Part shown: one piece after another, positions 27,763 through 37,302 of the stretch | Layout of the letters: every line of letters starts with the position of its first letter | Numbering within the stretch: the stretch's first letter is position 1 | Program-made: the position numbers and the translations under genes | Notes under the pieces: generated by a model | Database searches by the model: none | Seen by the model: the letters and a program-made list of their open reading frames with translations, nothing else | Told to the model about the DNA's origin: nothing | Assembly: GCA_017656305.1 (NCBI GenBank) | Contig: JACDOG010000006.1 | Span: forward strand, 62,001 to 126,000 | Reading direction: 5' to 3' | DNA length: 64,000 nt | Origin: Thermoanaerobacteraceae bacterium | Lineage (GTDB): Bacteria > Bacillota > JADQBR01

Positions 27763-28758
27763 TTGGCAGATTTGCAGCAAGTCAAACTGACCATTGATGA
27801 TAATTCCACTGCGGCAAAACTGTTTGGAAAATATGATGAAAATCTCAAGGTTATTGAGGAAAACTGTGAAGCCAAGATAGTGGCACGGGGTAATGAAATT
27901 TTGATTACCGGCACCCCGGAAATGGTGGATAATGCTGTTGCCCTGTTTGGCCAACTGATAAAAATCGTGGAAAGTGGGACATTGATAGACGTGGGGACTA
28001 TCAACTATATGGCAAAAATGCTGCAGAAAACAAAAGAGGGGAAGCAGCCCCAATTGCAACAGAAAGGCAAACGTGTGGAACTGGCAGATACCCTGTCCGA
28101 GATTATTTACGTCACTTCCAGGGGCAAGCAGATTAAACCCAAGACTGCCGGGCAGAAGGATTATATAACCGCAATCAAGAGCCATGACATCGTATTTGGC
28201 ATTGGGCCGGCAGGTACGGGGAAAACTTATCTGGCAGTAGTGATGGCTGTCAGAGCGTTGCGCAATAAAGAGGTACAGCGCATTATCCTGGCCCGGCCGG
28301 CGGTGGAGGCCGGGGAAAAACTGGGCTTTCTGCCCGGTGACCTGCAGGAAAAGGTAAATCCTTACCTGCGGCCGCTGTATGACGGCTTGTACGATGTTTT
28401 GGGCCGGGAAATTGCCCAAAAGTACATGGAGAAAAATATCATAGAGATAGCTCCGCTGGCATACATGCGGGGACGGACGCTGGAAGATTCGTTTATCATT
28501 TTGGATGAGGCGCAGAATACCACTTCTGAACAGATGAAAATGTTTTTGACCCGTATTGGTACAGGCTCCAAAGTGGTGATTACCGGCGATATCACCCAGA
28601 TTGATTTGCCCAAGGGTGCTTATTCCGGGCTGGTTGAAGCACAAAATGTCCTGTCCGGTGTTGAAGGGATAGCGTTTCACTATTTAACAGAAGTTGATGT
28701 TGTGCGCCACCCCTTAGTGCAGAAAATCATTCAGGCTTATGCGGAGAAGCAAAGATAG
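27763..28758 (+). CDS. phoH: PhoH family ATPase
   Basis: A cytoplasmic ATPase of the PhoH/YbeZ family, in most bacteria coupled with ybeY and linked to RNA metabolism. The TTG at 27763 follows GGAGGT by six bases; the upstream in-frame TTG at 27736 is not supported. The N-terminal KH-like region is about 5-75. The ATPase domain has the Walker A motif GPAGTGKTYLAVV (about 148-160) and Walker B FIILDEAQNTT. Length 331 is usual. Confidence 0.94.
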   Translation: MADLQQVKLTIDDNSTAAKLFGKYDENLKVIEENCEAKIVARGNEILITGTPEMVDNAVALFGQLIKIVESGTLIDVGTINYMAKMLQKTKEGKQPQLQQKGKRVELADTLSEIIYVTSRGKQIKPKTAGQKDYITAIKSHDIVFGIGPAGTGKTYLAVVMAVRALRNKEVQRIILARPAVEAGEKLGFLPGDLQEKVNPYLRPLYDGLYDVLGREIAQKYMEKNIIEIAPLAYMRGRTLEDSFIILDEAQNTTSEQMKMFLTRIGTGSKVVITGDITQIDLPKGAYSGLVEAQNVLSGVEGIAFHYLTEVDVVRHPLVQKIIQAYAEKQR

Positions 28759-28770
28759 GGGAGAATATTT

Positions 28771-30954
28771 ATGGTACGGTGGAAATTTTGGAAAAAAAAC
28801 TTTCTTTTTCCTATGATCAGACTGTATCGCCACATTACTGCCCGCCGGGTAATTTGGGGGGCTGTATTTTTTATATTAACCGCTTTAATTTTAGGTATCA
28901 ATTATGTACCGGAGAAGGTTTCTCTGGAAGAGGGACAACCCAGTCCCAAAAACTTTATTGCTCCGAAAAGCATAGTCTTCCAAAGCCAGGTGCTGACTGA
29001 AAAAGCCCGGGAAGAGGCGGCTGATCAGGTTACGCGTGATTACCGGGTGGATAAGACGGTGCTGGAAGAAATAGATGCAACCATCGATGAGGTGTTTAAC
29101 AATCTCATCCGGGCCAAAAGGGAAACTCTTCAGGAAGGGGCTGCGGCTGTTCCGCGCCAGAAATTGCAGGCCGTCATGGGTTTCGAGATTAGTGACCAAA
29201 TTGCCCGGGCAGTAAACGAGAATTCTGAAGATACCCTGGAGGAAGTAGCCGGCAAGTTGAAGTCCATTGTTCATCGCTACATGGCGGACGGCATCCAGCA
29301 GGAAGCCATACCCGCTACCAGAGATAAAATCATGCAGGCAGTTCACGAGCTGTCCATTGACAAAAACCTGCAGGTGCTGGCTGCTGCCATAGTGGAGCAT
29401 TTGGAACTACGGGCAAACCTGATTTACGACCATGAATCCACTATGAAGAAACGGGCTGAAGCACGCAAGAACGTGGCTCCCGTGGTGGTAACCATCAGGA
29501 AAAACCAAAAGATTGTCGGTAAGGGAGACATTGTGAAGGCAGAGGATATCGAGGCGTTACAGCACCTTGGACTGCTGCGCACCAAGTCGCCTTATTCCAG
29601 CCTGGCCGGGCTGATGCTGTTCATCCTTGTAATTTACGGTCTGGTGGGAATTTACCTGTTTATCTACCGGCGGGAAATATATGATACTGACCGTTACTTT
29701 AACCTGCTCGGCTTATTAATTGTGACGGTTCTGTTAATTGGCCGGGCAGTGACTTCCATTTCCATTACCGATCGGGCGGAAATAGCTGTCCTGGTGGGTT
29801 ACCTGGTACCGGTTGCAGCCGGTTCCATGCTAATTTCCATCCTGCTGGATAATAAGTTAGCCATTTTTATCACCGTTGTCATGAGCATCTTTGTCGGTAT
29901 GATTATCGGCGGTGAAATGCAGTATGCCGTGGTGGCTTTCATTGGCGGTATTGTCAGCGTGTTCAGTGTTTCGAAACTCAGCCAGCGCAGTGACCTGGCC
30001 AAGGCAAGCATCTATATTATGATTGCCAACGTGCTGGCCATTATCAGTTTTGGCTTGATCAATAAGAGTTCTGTTCTGGCCCTTTCAGTGGGCAGTGCCC
30101 TGGGAGCGGCCAATGGCATCCTGTCATCAGTGCTGACCATCGGTTTGCTGCCCTTTTTGGAGTCTGTCTTTGGCATTACCACGTCGGTACGCTTGTTGGA
30201 GCTGTCCAACCCCAATCACCCGCTGCTGAAGAGACTGCTACTGGAAGCGCCCGGCACCTACCACCATGCCATCCTGGTGGGTAATATGGCCGAGGCAGCA
30301 GCCGATGCAGTTGGTGCGGACAGCCTGCTGGCCCGAGTGGGGGCATATTATCACGATATCGGTAAGCTAAAACGACCGTATTTCTTTATCGAAAACCAGC
30401 TGACACCGGACAACCCGCATGACAAGCTGGCGCCTACGCTGAGTACGCTGATCATCACCTCCCATATCAAGGACGGTGTGGAACTGGCCCAGCAGTACGG
30501 ATTGCCCGATGTAATTCGCGACATTATTGAGCAGCATCACGGAACCAGCTTGATAACTTATTTCTACCATAAAGCTTGTAAGGATTGTGAAGGAGAGGAA
30601 GAAAATACCGTTAGCCAGGAGGACTTTCGTTACGAGACGCCTAAGCCCAAGACCAAGGAAGCTGCCATAGTAATGCTGGCTGACAGCGTTGAGGCGGGAG
30701 TTCGGGCAATGCAGAAGCCGAATCCCGGCAGGATAGAAGGATTTGTACGCAAGGTAATCAAGGAGAAACTGGAAGACGGTCAGCTTGAAGAATGTGACCT
30801 AACCTTTAGGGAATTGGATATCATTGCCCATTCTTTTGTGCAGATTCTTAATGGAATTTTTCACTCGCGAGTAGAATACCCTGATAGTGTACTCAAGGAG
30901 ATGGAAAGGAGAAATTCCAAGGATGGAGGTCAGCATTCACAATCAGCAGGATAA
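28771..30954 (+). CDS. pgpH: 7TM-HD family cyclic-di-AMP phosphodiesterase-like protein (PgpH/YqfF)
   Basis: A 727-residue membrane protein of the HDIG family that hydrolyses cyclic di-AMP in Listeria (PgpH). The order is a short cytoplasmic start, one membrane helix (about 28-48), a large extracellular 7TM-HD domain (about 50-270), seven further helices (about 275-480) and a cytoplasmic HD domain with the metal motif YYHDIGKLKRP (about 526) and EQHHGTSLITYFY. It overlaps ybeY by 32 bases. The phoH-pgpH-ybeY-dgkA order is conserved across Firmicutes. Confidence 0.93.
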   Translation: MVRWKFWKKNFLFPMIRLYRHITARRVIWGAVFFILTALILGINYVPEKVSLEEGQPSPKNFIAPKSIVFQSQVLTEKAREEAADQVTRDYRVDKTVLEEIDATIDEVFNNLIRAKRETLQEGAAAVPRQKLQAVMGFEISDQIARAVNENSEDTLEEVAGKLKSIVHRYMADGIQQEAIPATRDKIMQAVHELSIDKNLQVLAAAIVEHLELRANLIYDHESTMKKRAEARKNVAPVVVTIRKNQKIVGKGDIVKAEDIEALQHLGLLRTKSPYSSLAGLMLFILVIYGLVGIYLFIYRREIYDTDRYFNLLGLLIVTVLLIGRAVTSISITDRAEIAVLVGYLVPVAAGSMLISILLDNKLAIFITVVMSIFVGMIIGGEMQYAVVAFIGGIVSVFSVSKLSQRSDLAKASIYIMIANVLAIISFGLINKSSVLALSVGSALGAANGILSSVLTIGLLPFLESVFGITTSVRLLELSNPNHPLLKRLLLEAPGTYHHAILVGNMAEAAADAVGADSLLARVGAYYHDIGKLKRPYFFIENQLTPDNPHDKLAPTLSTLIITSHIKDGVELAQQYGLPDVIRDIIEQHHGTSLITYFYHKACKDCEGEEENTVSQEDFRYETPKPKTKEAAIVMLADSVEAGVRAMQKPNPGRIEGFVRKVIKEKLEDGQLEECDLTFRELDIIAHSFVQILNGIFHSRVEYPDSVLKEMERRNSKDGGQHSQSAG

Positions 30955-31390
30955 GATTGTCTGGCAGGACAGGTGGCAGGACTTGCTGGAGCGAGTAGCC
31001 CGGCAGGTGGCAGAACAGGAGCAGCTGGATCCCCGGGCGGAACTCAGTATAATTCTGGTGGATAATGAAATTATTAAAGATATAAACAGCAGGTATCGCG
31101 GTATTGATGCACCGACGGATGTAATTTCCTTTGCCCTCAATGATCAGTCGGAAGAAGAGGTGCCCCTGCATCCCGGTGCCGACTGGATGCTGGGGGACAT
31201 TTATATATCTGTGGAAAAGGCAAGGGAACAGTCCGAGGAATACGGGCATAGCTTTGAGAGAGAACTGGCCTTTTTAGCGGTTCACGGCATATTACACCTG
31301 CTGGGATATAACCATGATACGGAACAAAAGAGAAAGGGAATGCGTCTAAAAGAAGAAGGTGTCCTTGCGGCCTTAAACCTGGTGAGGTAG
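30923..31390 (+). CDS. ybeY: endoribonuclease / rRNA maturation factor YbeY
   Basis: Metal-dependent RNase involved in 16S rRNA 3' maturation and ribosome quality control. ATG 30923 lies inside the 3' end of pgpH, so the two are translationally linked. The catalytic zinc motif HGILHLLGYNHDTE (three His) is at about 120-133, with YRGIDAPTDVISFAL upstream. 155 residues is normal. Confidence 0.95.
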   Translation: MEVSIHNQQDKIVWQDRWQDLLERVARQVAEQEQLDPRAELSIILVDNEIIKDINSRYRGIDAPTDVISFALNDQSEEEVPLHPGADWMLGDIYISVEKAREQSEEYGHSFERELAFLAVHGILHLLGYNHDTEQKRKGMRLKEEGVLAALNLVR

Positions 31391-31398
31391 TGATAGTG

Positions 31399-31785
31399 AT
31401 GAAACACAAGGGACGCCGCCCCTTTGGGCTCAGTTTTCGGGATGCCTGGGCGGGAATCAGGCATGCGGTAAAGACGGAACGGAACATGCGCATTCACGTG
31501 GTGGCAGCCGTTTGTGTGCTGGCAGCTGCCTGCCTGCTGGACATTTCACGCGGTGAATGGTTGGTCTTGCTGCTGACCATCAGCCTGGTGCTGGTGGCGG
31601 AGCTGCTGAATACGGCAATTGAGGCGGCAGTGGACCTGTACACCTCCAGCTATCACCCGCTGGCCGAAATCGCCAAAAATACGGCTGCTGGTGCGGTGCT
31701 GCTGGTGGCTGTCAATGCGGTAGTCGTAGGTGGCCTGATTTTTTATGATAAAATAGTGTTGATACTAAAGCGTCTGTTTTTTTAG
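31399..31785 (+). CDS. dgkA: diacylglycerol kinase family protein (undecaprenol kinase type)
   Basis: Small integral-membrane kinase; in Gram-positive bacteria it phosphorylates undecaprenol, recycling the cell-wall lipid carrier. Three membrane helices are seen (about 33-48, 52-70, 95-118), with the catalytic motif AELLNTAIEAAVDL. The start is uncertain: GTG 31390 overlaps the ybeY stop, GTG 31396 and ATG 31399 follow; the last is used. Length 128 is typical. Confidence 0.92.
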   Translation: MKHKGRRPFGLSFRDAWAGIRHAVKTERNMRIHVVAAVCVLAAACLLDISRGEWLVLLLTISLVLVAELLNTAIEAAVDLYTSSYHPLAEIAKNTAAGAVLLVAVNAVVVGGLIFYDKIVLILKRLFF

Positions 31786-31849
31786 TAACCGGTACTGCAG
31801 TGCTTACGTTTTTGTTTCGGCTTTTGTTTAGGAAGTGAGGTGGCTCTTT

Positions 31850-32890
31850 GTGCGCAGACAAACCGTATCAAGTAATATACTCCCTGTGGCGCTGCTGCTG
31901 ATGCTGGTAGTGCTGCTGTTCAATTCGGTACTTTTGGCCAGAACGGCAGGTTATATTCAGTTTCCTGGGGAAATGAGCCGCCTGGAGGTGGCACGCCAGG
32001 GAGCCAACATACTGGTACAGTACTGCGAACAGCAGGCAGCCGAGGCCGGAGTGCTGAACAATTCGGCGGTTAGAGATATTTTGGCCCAGTTTAAGTTTGA
32101 AATAGACCGGGCAAATACTCCCGAGGACATAGCCAAACTGGAGACCAAGTACAGCAGAAATGTCCATGACGTGATTCAAAGGGAACAGGATGCCAAGCGC
32201 CGGGAAACGGTTTTGGCCCTGTTAAGCCAGGATCCTGGACTATCTCAGTTTCAAGGAAAAACCACCATCAGTATTTATTCTGGGGATGATGGGGAGGTAA
32301 TCATAGACGACCCCACTGGACGTTTAAGCAGCAAGACCGTTGAGCAAATTAAGAGCCACCCGCTGTTAAAGGGGACCTGGCCCATGATTGAATTTGAAGT
32401 CAATAACGGCAAGGTTTCTCTGATCACGGCACGGTCGCTGTTGGACCGGTTGAAAATGCGTGAAGATGAAGTGGCTAACTTGCGCAACAAGCTGCAGGAG
32501 GTTAATGTCAAGGCCGGTTTTGCCGAAATGTCAGGCTCGGGAATTATTATTGAACTGTATGATTCCCAGGACGGCTACAGTTCGGTGGATATTGTGCACG
32601 ACCGGGACGTTCGGGACGTGGTGAACGAGTTGTTTTCCGCTGGTGCTTCCGGTGTGGCCGTAGGCAATCAGCGGTTGATAGCTACTTCTTCCATCCGCTG
32701 CGCCGGTCCCATCATTCTGGTGAACCAGCAGCCAATTGCCGTTAATCCCATAGTGATTAAGGCGGTTGGTGATCCCAAAGTATTGGCCAGCAGTTTGGAC
32801 ATCATTCGCAAGGAGCTTGAAGAGTTCGGCATTCAGTTTATTATCACGCCCAGTGAGGAGGTTGTGCTGCCGCCTTATAAGGAAAAGTAG
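31850..32890 (+). CDS. DUF881 domain-containing membrane-anchored protein
   Basis: A 346-residue protein with one N-terminal membrane helix (ILPVALLLMLVVLLFNSVLL) and a predominantly soluble outer part. The C-terminal half (about 190-345) carries the DUF881 domain, with a coiled coil before it (MREDEVANLRNKLQEV) and GSGIIIELYDSQDGYSSVDIV and VGNQRLIATSSIRCAGPIIL. DUF881 proteins are found with cell-division genes in Gram-positives, but no function is settled. GTG 31850 is best spaced from GTGAGGTGG. Confidence 0.78.
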   Translation: MRRQTVSSNILPVALLLMLVVLLFNSVLLARTAGYIQFPGEMSRLEVARQGANILVQYCEQQAAEAGVLNNSAVRDILAQFKFEIDRANTPEDIAKLETKYSRNVHDVIQREQDAKRRETVLALLSQDPGLSQFQGKTTISIYSGDDGEVIIDDPTGRLSSKTVEQIKSHPLLKGTWPMIEFEVNNGKVSLITARSLLDRLKMREDEVANLRNKLQEVNVKAGFAEMSGSGIIIELYDSQDGYSSVDIVHDRDVRDVVNELFSAGASGVAVGNQRLIATSSIRCAGPIILVNQQPIAVNPIVIKAVGDPKVLASSLDIIRKELEEFGIQFIITPSEEVVLPPYKEK

Positions 32891-32950
32891 CAGGGCTGGT
32901 GGTAGCGGGAGCAGCTCAATGATGTACAGCCATCATGGGGGGATGGAAAT

Positions 32951-34066
32951 ATGAAAAACTGGTTCAGGAGAAATGCATTATATGTAATATTATTTGCAGT
33001 GGCCATTTTCGCGGGTTTTGGTACCTATTATTACATCAGCAGTACCCTGGAGGAACAGGTGCCGCCTGTGGGAATTAACCAGGATGAGGAGGAAAAGATA
33101 ACCGATGTAACTGACGGTTCTCCGGCCGGGTCGGAGGAAAAGGAGAAGAAAGAAACGGAAGAAGCGGAAGTTTCTACACTGCGCTGTCCCATTGACGGTG
33201 CCGTGCTGGAGGAACTGCCGCAGCACCGTCCCCTGGCTGTCATGATCGGCAACTCGGTTGATGCCCGGCCGGTTGTGGGTGTTTCAGAAGCGGATTTGGT
33301 CTACGAGGCACTGGTGGAAGGAGGTATTACCCGTCTGATGGCGGTTTATTATCACGGTGAGGCGGGTAAAATTGGTTCTATCCGCAGTGCGCGACCTTAT
33401 TTCGTCACACTGGCCCAGGATACGGGTGCCGTTTATGTTCACGTGGGACAAAGCCCGCAGGCAGAGGCTTTCTTTAAAAAATACAATATTGACCACCTGA
33501 ATGAAATTCCTATTACTGAAGGGTTTTGGCGGACCAAAGACCGGGTGCCGCCTCATAATCTGTTCAGCAGTACGGATAACCTGCACCGACTGGCGGAAAA
33601 ATTTGATATGGACTGGACGGTACAGGTGGCGGGATTGCCCCTGGAAACGGAAAAACCGGTCATTACCGATGACCTGAGACAAAGTCCGGAGATTATTATC
33701 TATTACCCGCAGCAGTACAGCCAGGTGAAATATGTCTACCGGAAGGACACCGGGGATTACTTGAGATACATGGGTGGTAAGCCCTACATTGACGGCAGTA
33801 CCAATTTGCAGATCAGAGCGAAGAATATTGTCGTGCAGTATGTAGATACTAAAGTTATTGACGGTGAAGGACGCCTGTCCATGAAGGTAATAGGCAGCGG
33901 TGATGCCCTGGTCTTTAGGGACGGCATTGCCTATGAAGCCAGGTGGGAAAAGACCGGTCTGCACGAGCCCACGAAATTTACTACCGTTAACGGGGAAGAA
34001 ATAAAATTTGCACCGGGACAGACCTGGATTCAACTGGTACCCACGGGTACCAGGGTAGACTACTAG
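32951..34066 (+). CDS. DUF3048 domain-containing protein (YerB-like)
   Basis: A 371-residue exported protein. A single membrane helix (about 11-29) is followed by an acidic, low-complexity linker (about 35-75). The N-terminal DUF3048 domain has RPLAVMIGNSVDARPVVGVS and GGITRLMAVYYHGEAGKIGS; the C-terminal part ends FAPGQTWIQLVPTGTRVDY. B. subtilis YerB is a lipoprotein of this family, but no lipobox cysteine is seen here, so it is membrane-anchored instead. Function is unknown. Confidence 0.85.
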   Translation: MKNWFRRNALYVILFAVAIFAGFGTYYYISSTLEEQVPPVGINQDEEEKITDVTDGSPAGSEEKEKKETEEAEVSTLRCPIDGAVLEELPQHRPLAVMIGNSVDARPVVGVSEADLVYEALVEGGITRLMAVYYHGEAGKIGSIRSARPYFVTLAQDTGAVYVHVGQSPQAEAFFKKYNIDHLNEIPITEGFWRTKDRVPPHNLFSSTDNLHRLAEKFDMDWTVQVAGLPLETEKPVITDDLRQSPEIIIYYPQQYSQVKYVYRKDTGDYLRYMGGKPYIDGSTNLQIRAKNIVVQYVDTKVIDGEGRLSMKVIGSGDALVFRDGIAYEARWEKTGLHEPTKFTTVNGEEIKFAPGQTWIQLVPTGTRVDY

Positions 34067-34084
34067 TAAACCGGTAGACTATGA

Positions 34085-34480
<396 letters not shown>

Positions 34481-34539
34481 TTTGAGTGGCTTGTGGAAAA
34501 AAATGTGTGCAGGGAAACGCGTAACAGGGGGTGTTCAGT

Positions 34540-35442
34540 GTGGTAGAGAAATTTCGTTCTGGTTTTGTCAGCATTATCGGCCGGCCCAATGCTGGGAAAT
34601 CAACACTGCTCAATCAAATAATCGGTCAAAAAATATCCATTATGTCGGAAAAGCCTCAGACCACCCGCAATAAGATCCAGGGTGTGTGGACTACGGAAAA
34701 AGCTCAGGTGATATTTATTGACACACCGGGAATTCACAAGCCCAAGCATGCTTTGGGCGAGTACATGGTTAAAGCGGCTACCGGCAGTCTGGCGCATATG
34801 GACCTGATTTTATACATGGTAGATGTATCCTTGCCCTGGGGACCGGGAGAGGATTATATAGTTAACCTGCTCAAGGAAATAGACACGCCTGTGTTCTTTG
34901 TGGCCAACAAAATTGACCTGGTAGAGCGTGATGACTTGCTGGCCTTCTTGGCGGAAGCAGAAAAGAAGCACGATTTTGCAGAGTTTGTACCCATTTCCGC
35001 CACCGAAGCGGATAATCTGGATACCCTGAAGGAACTGATTATTACATACCTGCCGGAAGGTCCGCGCTACTATCCTGAAGATGTGATTACCGACCAGCCG
35101 GAACGGTTTCTCGTGTCTGAACTGATACGTGAAAAAGTGCTGTTTTTAACGCGCGAAGAAGTACCCCATTCCATAGCGGTAGTGGTTGAGGAAATGCGCC
35201 GGCGTTCGGAAAACCTGGTCTACGTCAACGCGGTGATTTATGTGGAAAGAGATTCGCAGAAAGGCATCTTAATCGGCAGAAACGGTGCCATGCTGAAACA
35301 GATCGGGAAGCTGGCCAGGGAAGATATTCAGACCCTGCTGGGCAGTAAAATTTACCTGGACCTGTGGGTTAAGGTGAAAAAAGGATGGCGCAAGAACGTG
35401 GCCATGCTGAAAAATTTTGGTTACGACCCCAAGCAGGAATAG
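34540..35442 (+). CDS. era: GTPase Era
   Basis: GTPase that binds the 3' end of 16S rRNA and helps assemble the 30S subunit. G1 is GRPNAGKST (about 14-22), G3 DTPGIHK, G4 NKID; the C-terminal KH domain includes GILIGRNGAMLKQIGKLAR. GTG 34540 follows AGGGGGTG. The 300-residue length is normal. Confidence 0.97.
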   Translation: MVEKFRSGFVSIIGRPNAGKSTLLNQIIGQKISIMSEKPQTTRNKIQGVWTTEKAQVIFIDTPGIHKPKHALGEYMVKAATGSLAHMDLILYMVDVSLPWGPGEDYIVNLLKEIDTPVFFVANKIDLVERDDLLAFLAEAEKKHDFAEFVPISATEADNLDTLKELIITYLPEGPRYYPEDVITDQPERFLVSELIREKVLFLTREEVPHSIAVVVEEMRRRSENLVYVNAVIYVERDSQKGILIGRNGAMLKQIGKLAREDIQTLLGSKIYLDLWVKVKKGWRKNVAMLKNFGYDPKQE

Positions 35443-35535
35443 GGTATTTGGTATCAATCACCTAGTATGCATTGCTTGCGCGAAGGGGAAATTTATAATT
35501 GTCATTATTAATTTGACTCACAGGAGGGATTACCC

Positions 35536-35673
35536 ATGCGTAAAAGCGATGCATTCTGGGATATATTCAGAGCCACCGGTTATATCGGTGCTTATTTAAT
35601 ATATAGAGATTATAAAAGACGAGAGCTGCAGGAGGAATTGAAAGGCGAGGATAACCTGATTTTGGAAGGATGA
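35536..35673 (+). CDS. yqzL: YqzL-family small protein, 45 aa
   Basis: A short gene between era and recO with a clear AGGAGGG site. The product reads MRKSDAFWDIFRATGYIGAY and ends in a charged tail. The FW..F..TG.I.AYL pattern and the position between era and recO match YqzL of B. subtilis. Function is unknown. Confidence 0.85.
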   Translation: MRKSDAFWDIFRATGYIGAYLIYRDYKRRELQEELKGEDNLILEG

Positions 35674-35679
35674 GCCTAA

Positions 35680-36426
35680 GTGAGATACTGGAAGACCGAG
35701 GGAGTGGTCTTAAAAAACCGGGATTATAAAGAAGCGGACAAGCTGCTGACCATTTACACGCCGGAGGGGAAGGTATCGGCCATTGCCAAGGGCGTGCGTA
35801 AGCTCAAGAGTAAAATGCGCGGCGGCACACAGCTTTTTACCCACTCCCAGTTTGTCTTCTATCGCGGTCGTTCCCTGGCTACGGTTACGCAATGTGAGGT
35901 CCTCCATCCTTTTACCGCGCTGCGGAACGATTTGAATCGTTTTGCCTGTGCGGCCTACATGGCGGAACTAACGACGGAACTGGTACCGGAAGGAGAACCC
36001 AACAAAGAACTGTTTTACCTGTTGTTGACCTGCCTGCATTTGCTGCAGAACTACCCTCCAGGGCTGGTAACCAGGCTGTTTGAAATCAGGATTATCAACC
36101 TGCTGGGCTATGCTCCCGAACTGGAGAGGTGCCTGAGCTGCGGCCGGGAGGTGCAGGACAAGATACAATTCAGCCTGGACCAGGGAGGTATTTTGTGCCC
36201 GCACTGCGGCAAAGGACAAAAACTTTCCGTAAACATAAGCAGGGGGGCGCTGGCCAGCTTGAAGGCGCTGGGCTCCATGGATTTGGACAAGTGCTGCCGC
36301 CTGAAGCTTTCTGCGGCCCATGAAAGGGAACTGTCGGTGCTCCTGGGAAGGTATATCGAACTGCGGTTGGAAAAACCGCTGCGCACGCGGGAGTTTTTAA
36401 GTTTAATGAACAATTCCGCGGAATAA
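35680..36426 (+). CDS. recO: DNA repair protein RecO
   Basis: Loads RecA on SSB-coated DNA with RecR in the RecFOR pathway. The 248-residue protein has an N-terminal OB fold (RYWKTEGVVLKNRDYKEADK), a helical domain, and a zinc finger (CLSCGREV at about 149 and CPHCGKG at about 177). GTG 35680 follows the yqzL stop by 6 bases, with GGAAGGA as ribosome-binding site. Confidence 0.95.
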   Translation: MRYWKTEGVVLKNRDYKEADKLLTIYTPEGKVSAIAKGVRKLKSKMRGGTQLFTHSQFVFYRGRSLATVTQCEVLHPFTALRNDLNRFACAAYMAELTTELVPEGEPNKELFYLLLTCLHLLQNYPPGLVTRLFEIRIINLLGYAPELERCLSCGREVQDKIQFSLDQGGILCPHCGKGQKLSVNISRGALASLKALGSMDLDKCCRLKLSAAHERELSVLLGRYIELRLEKPLRTREFLSLMNNSAE

Positions 36427-36471
36427 ATATATACTGAGAAGAAAACAATACCCTTAAGGAGGGTGAAAACT

Positions 36472-36891
36472 ATGGACGAATTAACCAAGATAGACCAGAT
36501 CAGGCAGCGCATGGACGTTTCTTACAAGGAGGCCAAAGAAGCGCTAGATATCGCTGACGGTGATGTGGTACAGGCCATTATCTACCTGGAGGAAAAACAG
36601 TCGCAGTGGGACAAAAAATTTGAGGAACAGGGCGGCAAAATAATTAGACAGGTTAAGGAAATAATTCGCAAGGGCAACGTCACCAAGGTGAAAATCAAGA
36701 AAGATGGAAAAACTGTTGCGGAAATTCCGGCAAACGTCGGTGTTGTCGGTTTAGTAGGTATCCTGGCCAGCCCGCCCCTGGCAATCCTTGCCGGCGTGGG
36801 TACTGTTGCCGCCGTGGCGAACAAGTATACCCTGGAAATTATCCGGCCCGACGGAACTACCGAGGAACAACCTCTGGACCTGGTGGAATAG
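36472..36891 (+). CDS. DUF4342 domain-containing protein with UBA-like helix bundle
   Basis: 139 residues. The N-terminal 45 residues look like a UBA/TS-N-type three-helix bundle (IDQIRQRMDVSYKEAKEALD), as in translation factor Ts. The remainder is the DUF4342 domain, with a basic beta region (GNVTKVKIKKDGKTVAEIP) and a hydrophobic Gly/Ala-rich segment (LVGILASPPLAILAGVGTVA) that may contact membrane. ATG 36472 follows AAGGAGGG. No function is established. Confidence 0.8.
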   Translation: MDELTKIDQIRQRMDVSYKEAKEALDIADGDVVQAIIYLEEKQSQWDKKFEEQGGKIIRQVKEIIRKGNVTKVKIKKDGKTVAEIPANVGVVGLVGILASPPLAILAGVGTVAAVANKYTLEIIRPDGTTEEQPLDLVE

Positions 36892-36993
36892 CACGACGGC
36901 AATAACTCGTTTGTTTAGACTAGAAGAAAGAAGTCAGAAGACAGAAGCATGAGTCAGACACCCATGCCGCAATGCGGTACTTCTCTACAGATA

Positions 36994-37022
36994 TTGACTT
37001 TTTGCGGCTAATTTGCTAAAGT
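36994..37022 (+). promoter_or_regulatory. sigma-A promoter of glyQS
   Basis: TTGACT (36994-36999), 17 bases and TAAAGT (37017-37022). Transcription would start shortly before the T-box leader. Between the DUF4342 gene and this site lies a purine-rich stretch (about 36919-36950) with repeated AGAAG units and no gene. Confidence 0.6.
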
Positions 37023-37039
37023 TATAAAAAAAATACGGT

Positions 37040-37266
37040 AGGCAATGAGGAAGAGGTTGTACTCCGAGGCCTAAAAGCGAGCCGGGGATGGTGAAAGCCC
37101 GGCAGTGTGAGTGCAATGGCGCTTCCAAGCCGCAGGAGGAACGTGTGAACCGACCGGGTTCACATCAGTAAAACCTGCACGCTATCTTGAGTGGGCCGAA
37201 AGGTCAACCAGGGTGGAACCGCGGGAATGACTCCCGTCCCTGATACTAAGGGGCAGGGAGTTTTTT
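37040..37266 (+). promoter_or_regulatory. glycine T-box leader of glyQS
   Basis: Riboswitch that senses uncharged tRNA-Gly. Stem I is closed by GGAAG (37048-37052) and CTTCC (37122-37126); the specifier codon is GGC at 37118-37120. The T-box sequence AGGGTGGAACCGCG is at 37210-37223; its TGGA can pair with the UCCA end of tRNA-Gly. The terminator (ACTCCC/GGGAGT with inner GTCCC/GGGGC, about 37230-37259, then T run) competes with the antiterminator. Uncharged tRNA-Gly should allow readthrough into glyQ. Confidence 0.95.
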
Positions 37267-37302
37267 GATTTTTACATATTGAGGACGAAGGAGGTTGACC
37301 CA

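Noticed and set aside
36919-36950. Purine-rich AGAAG-type repeats upstream of the glyQS promoter
   Set aside because: Short imperfect units; similar stretches are common between genes in such genomes. No function can be argued from the sequence.
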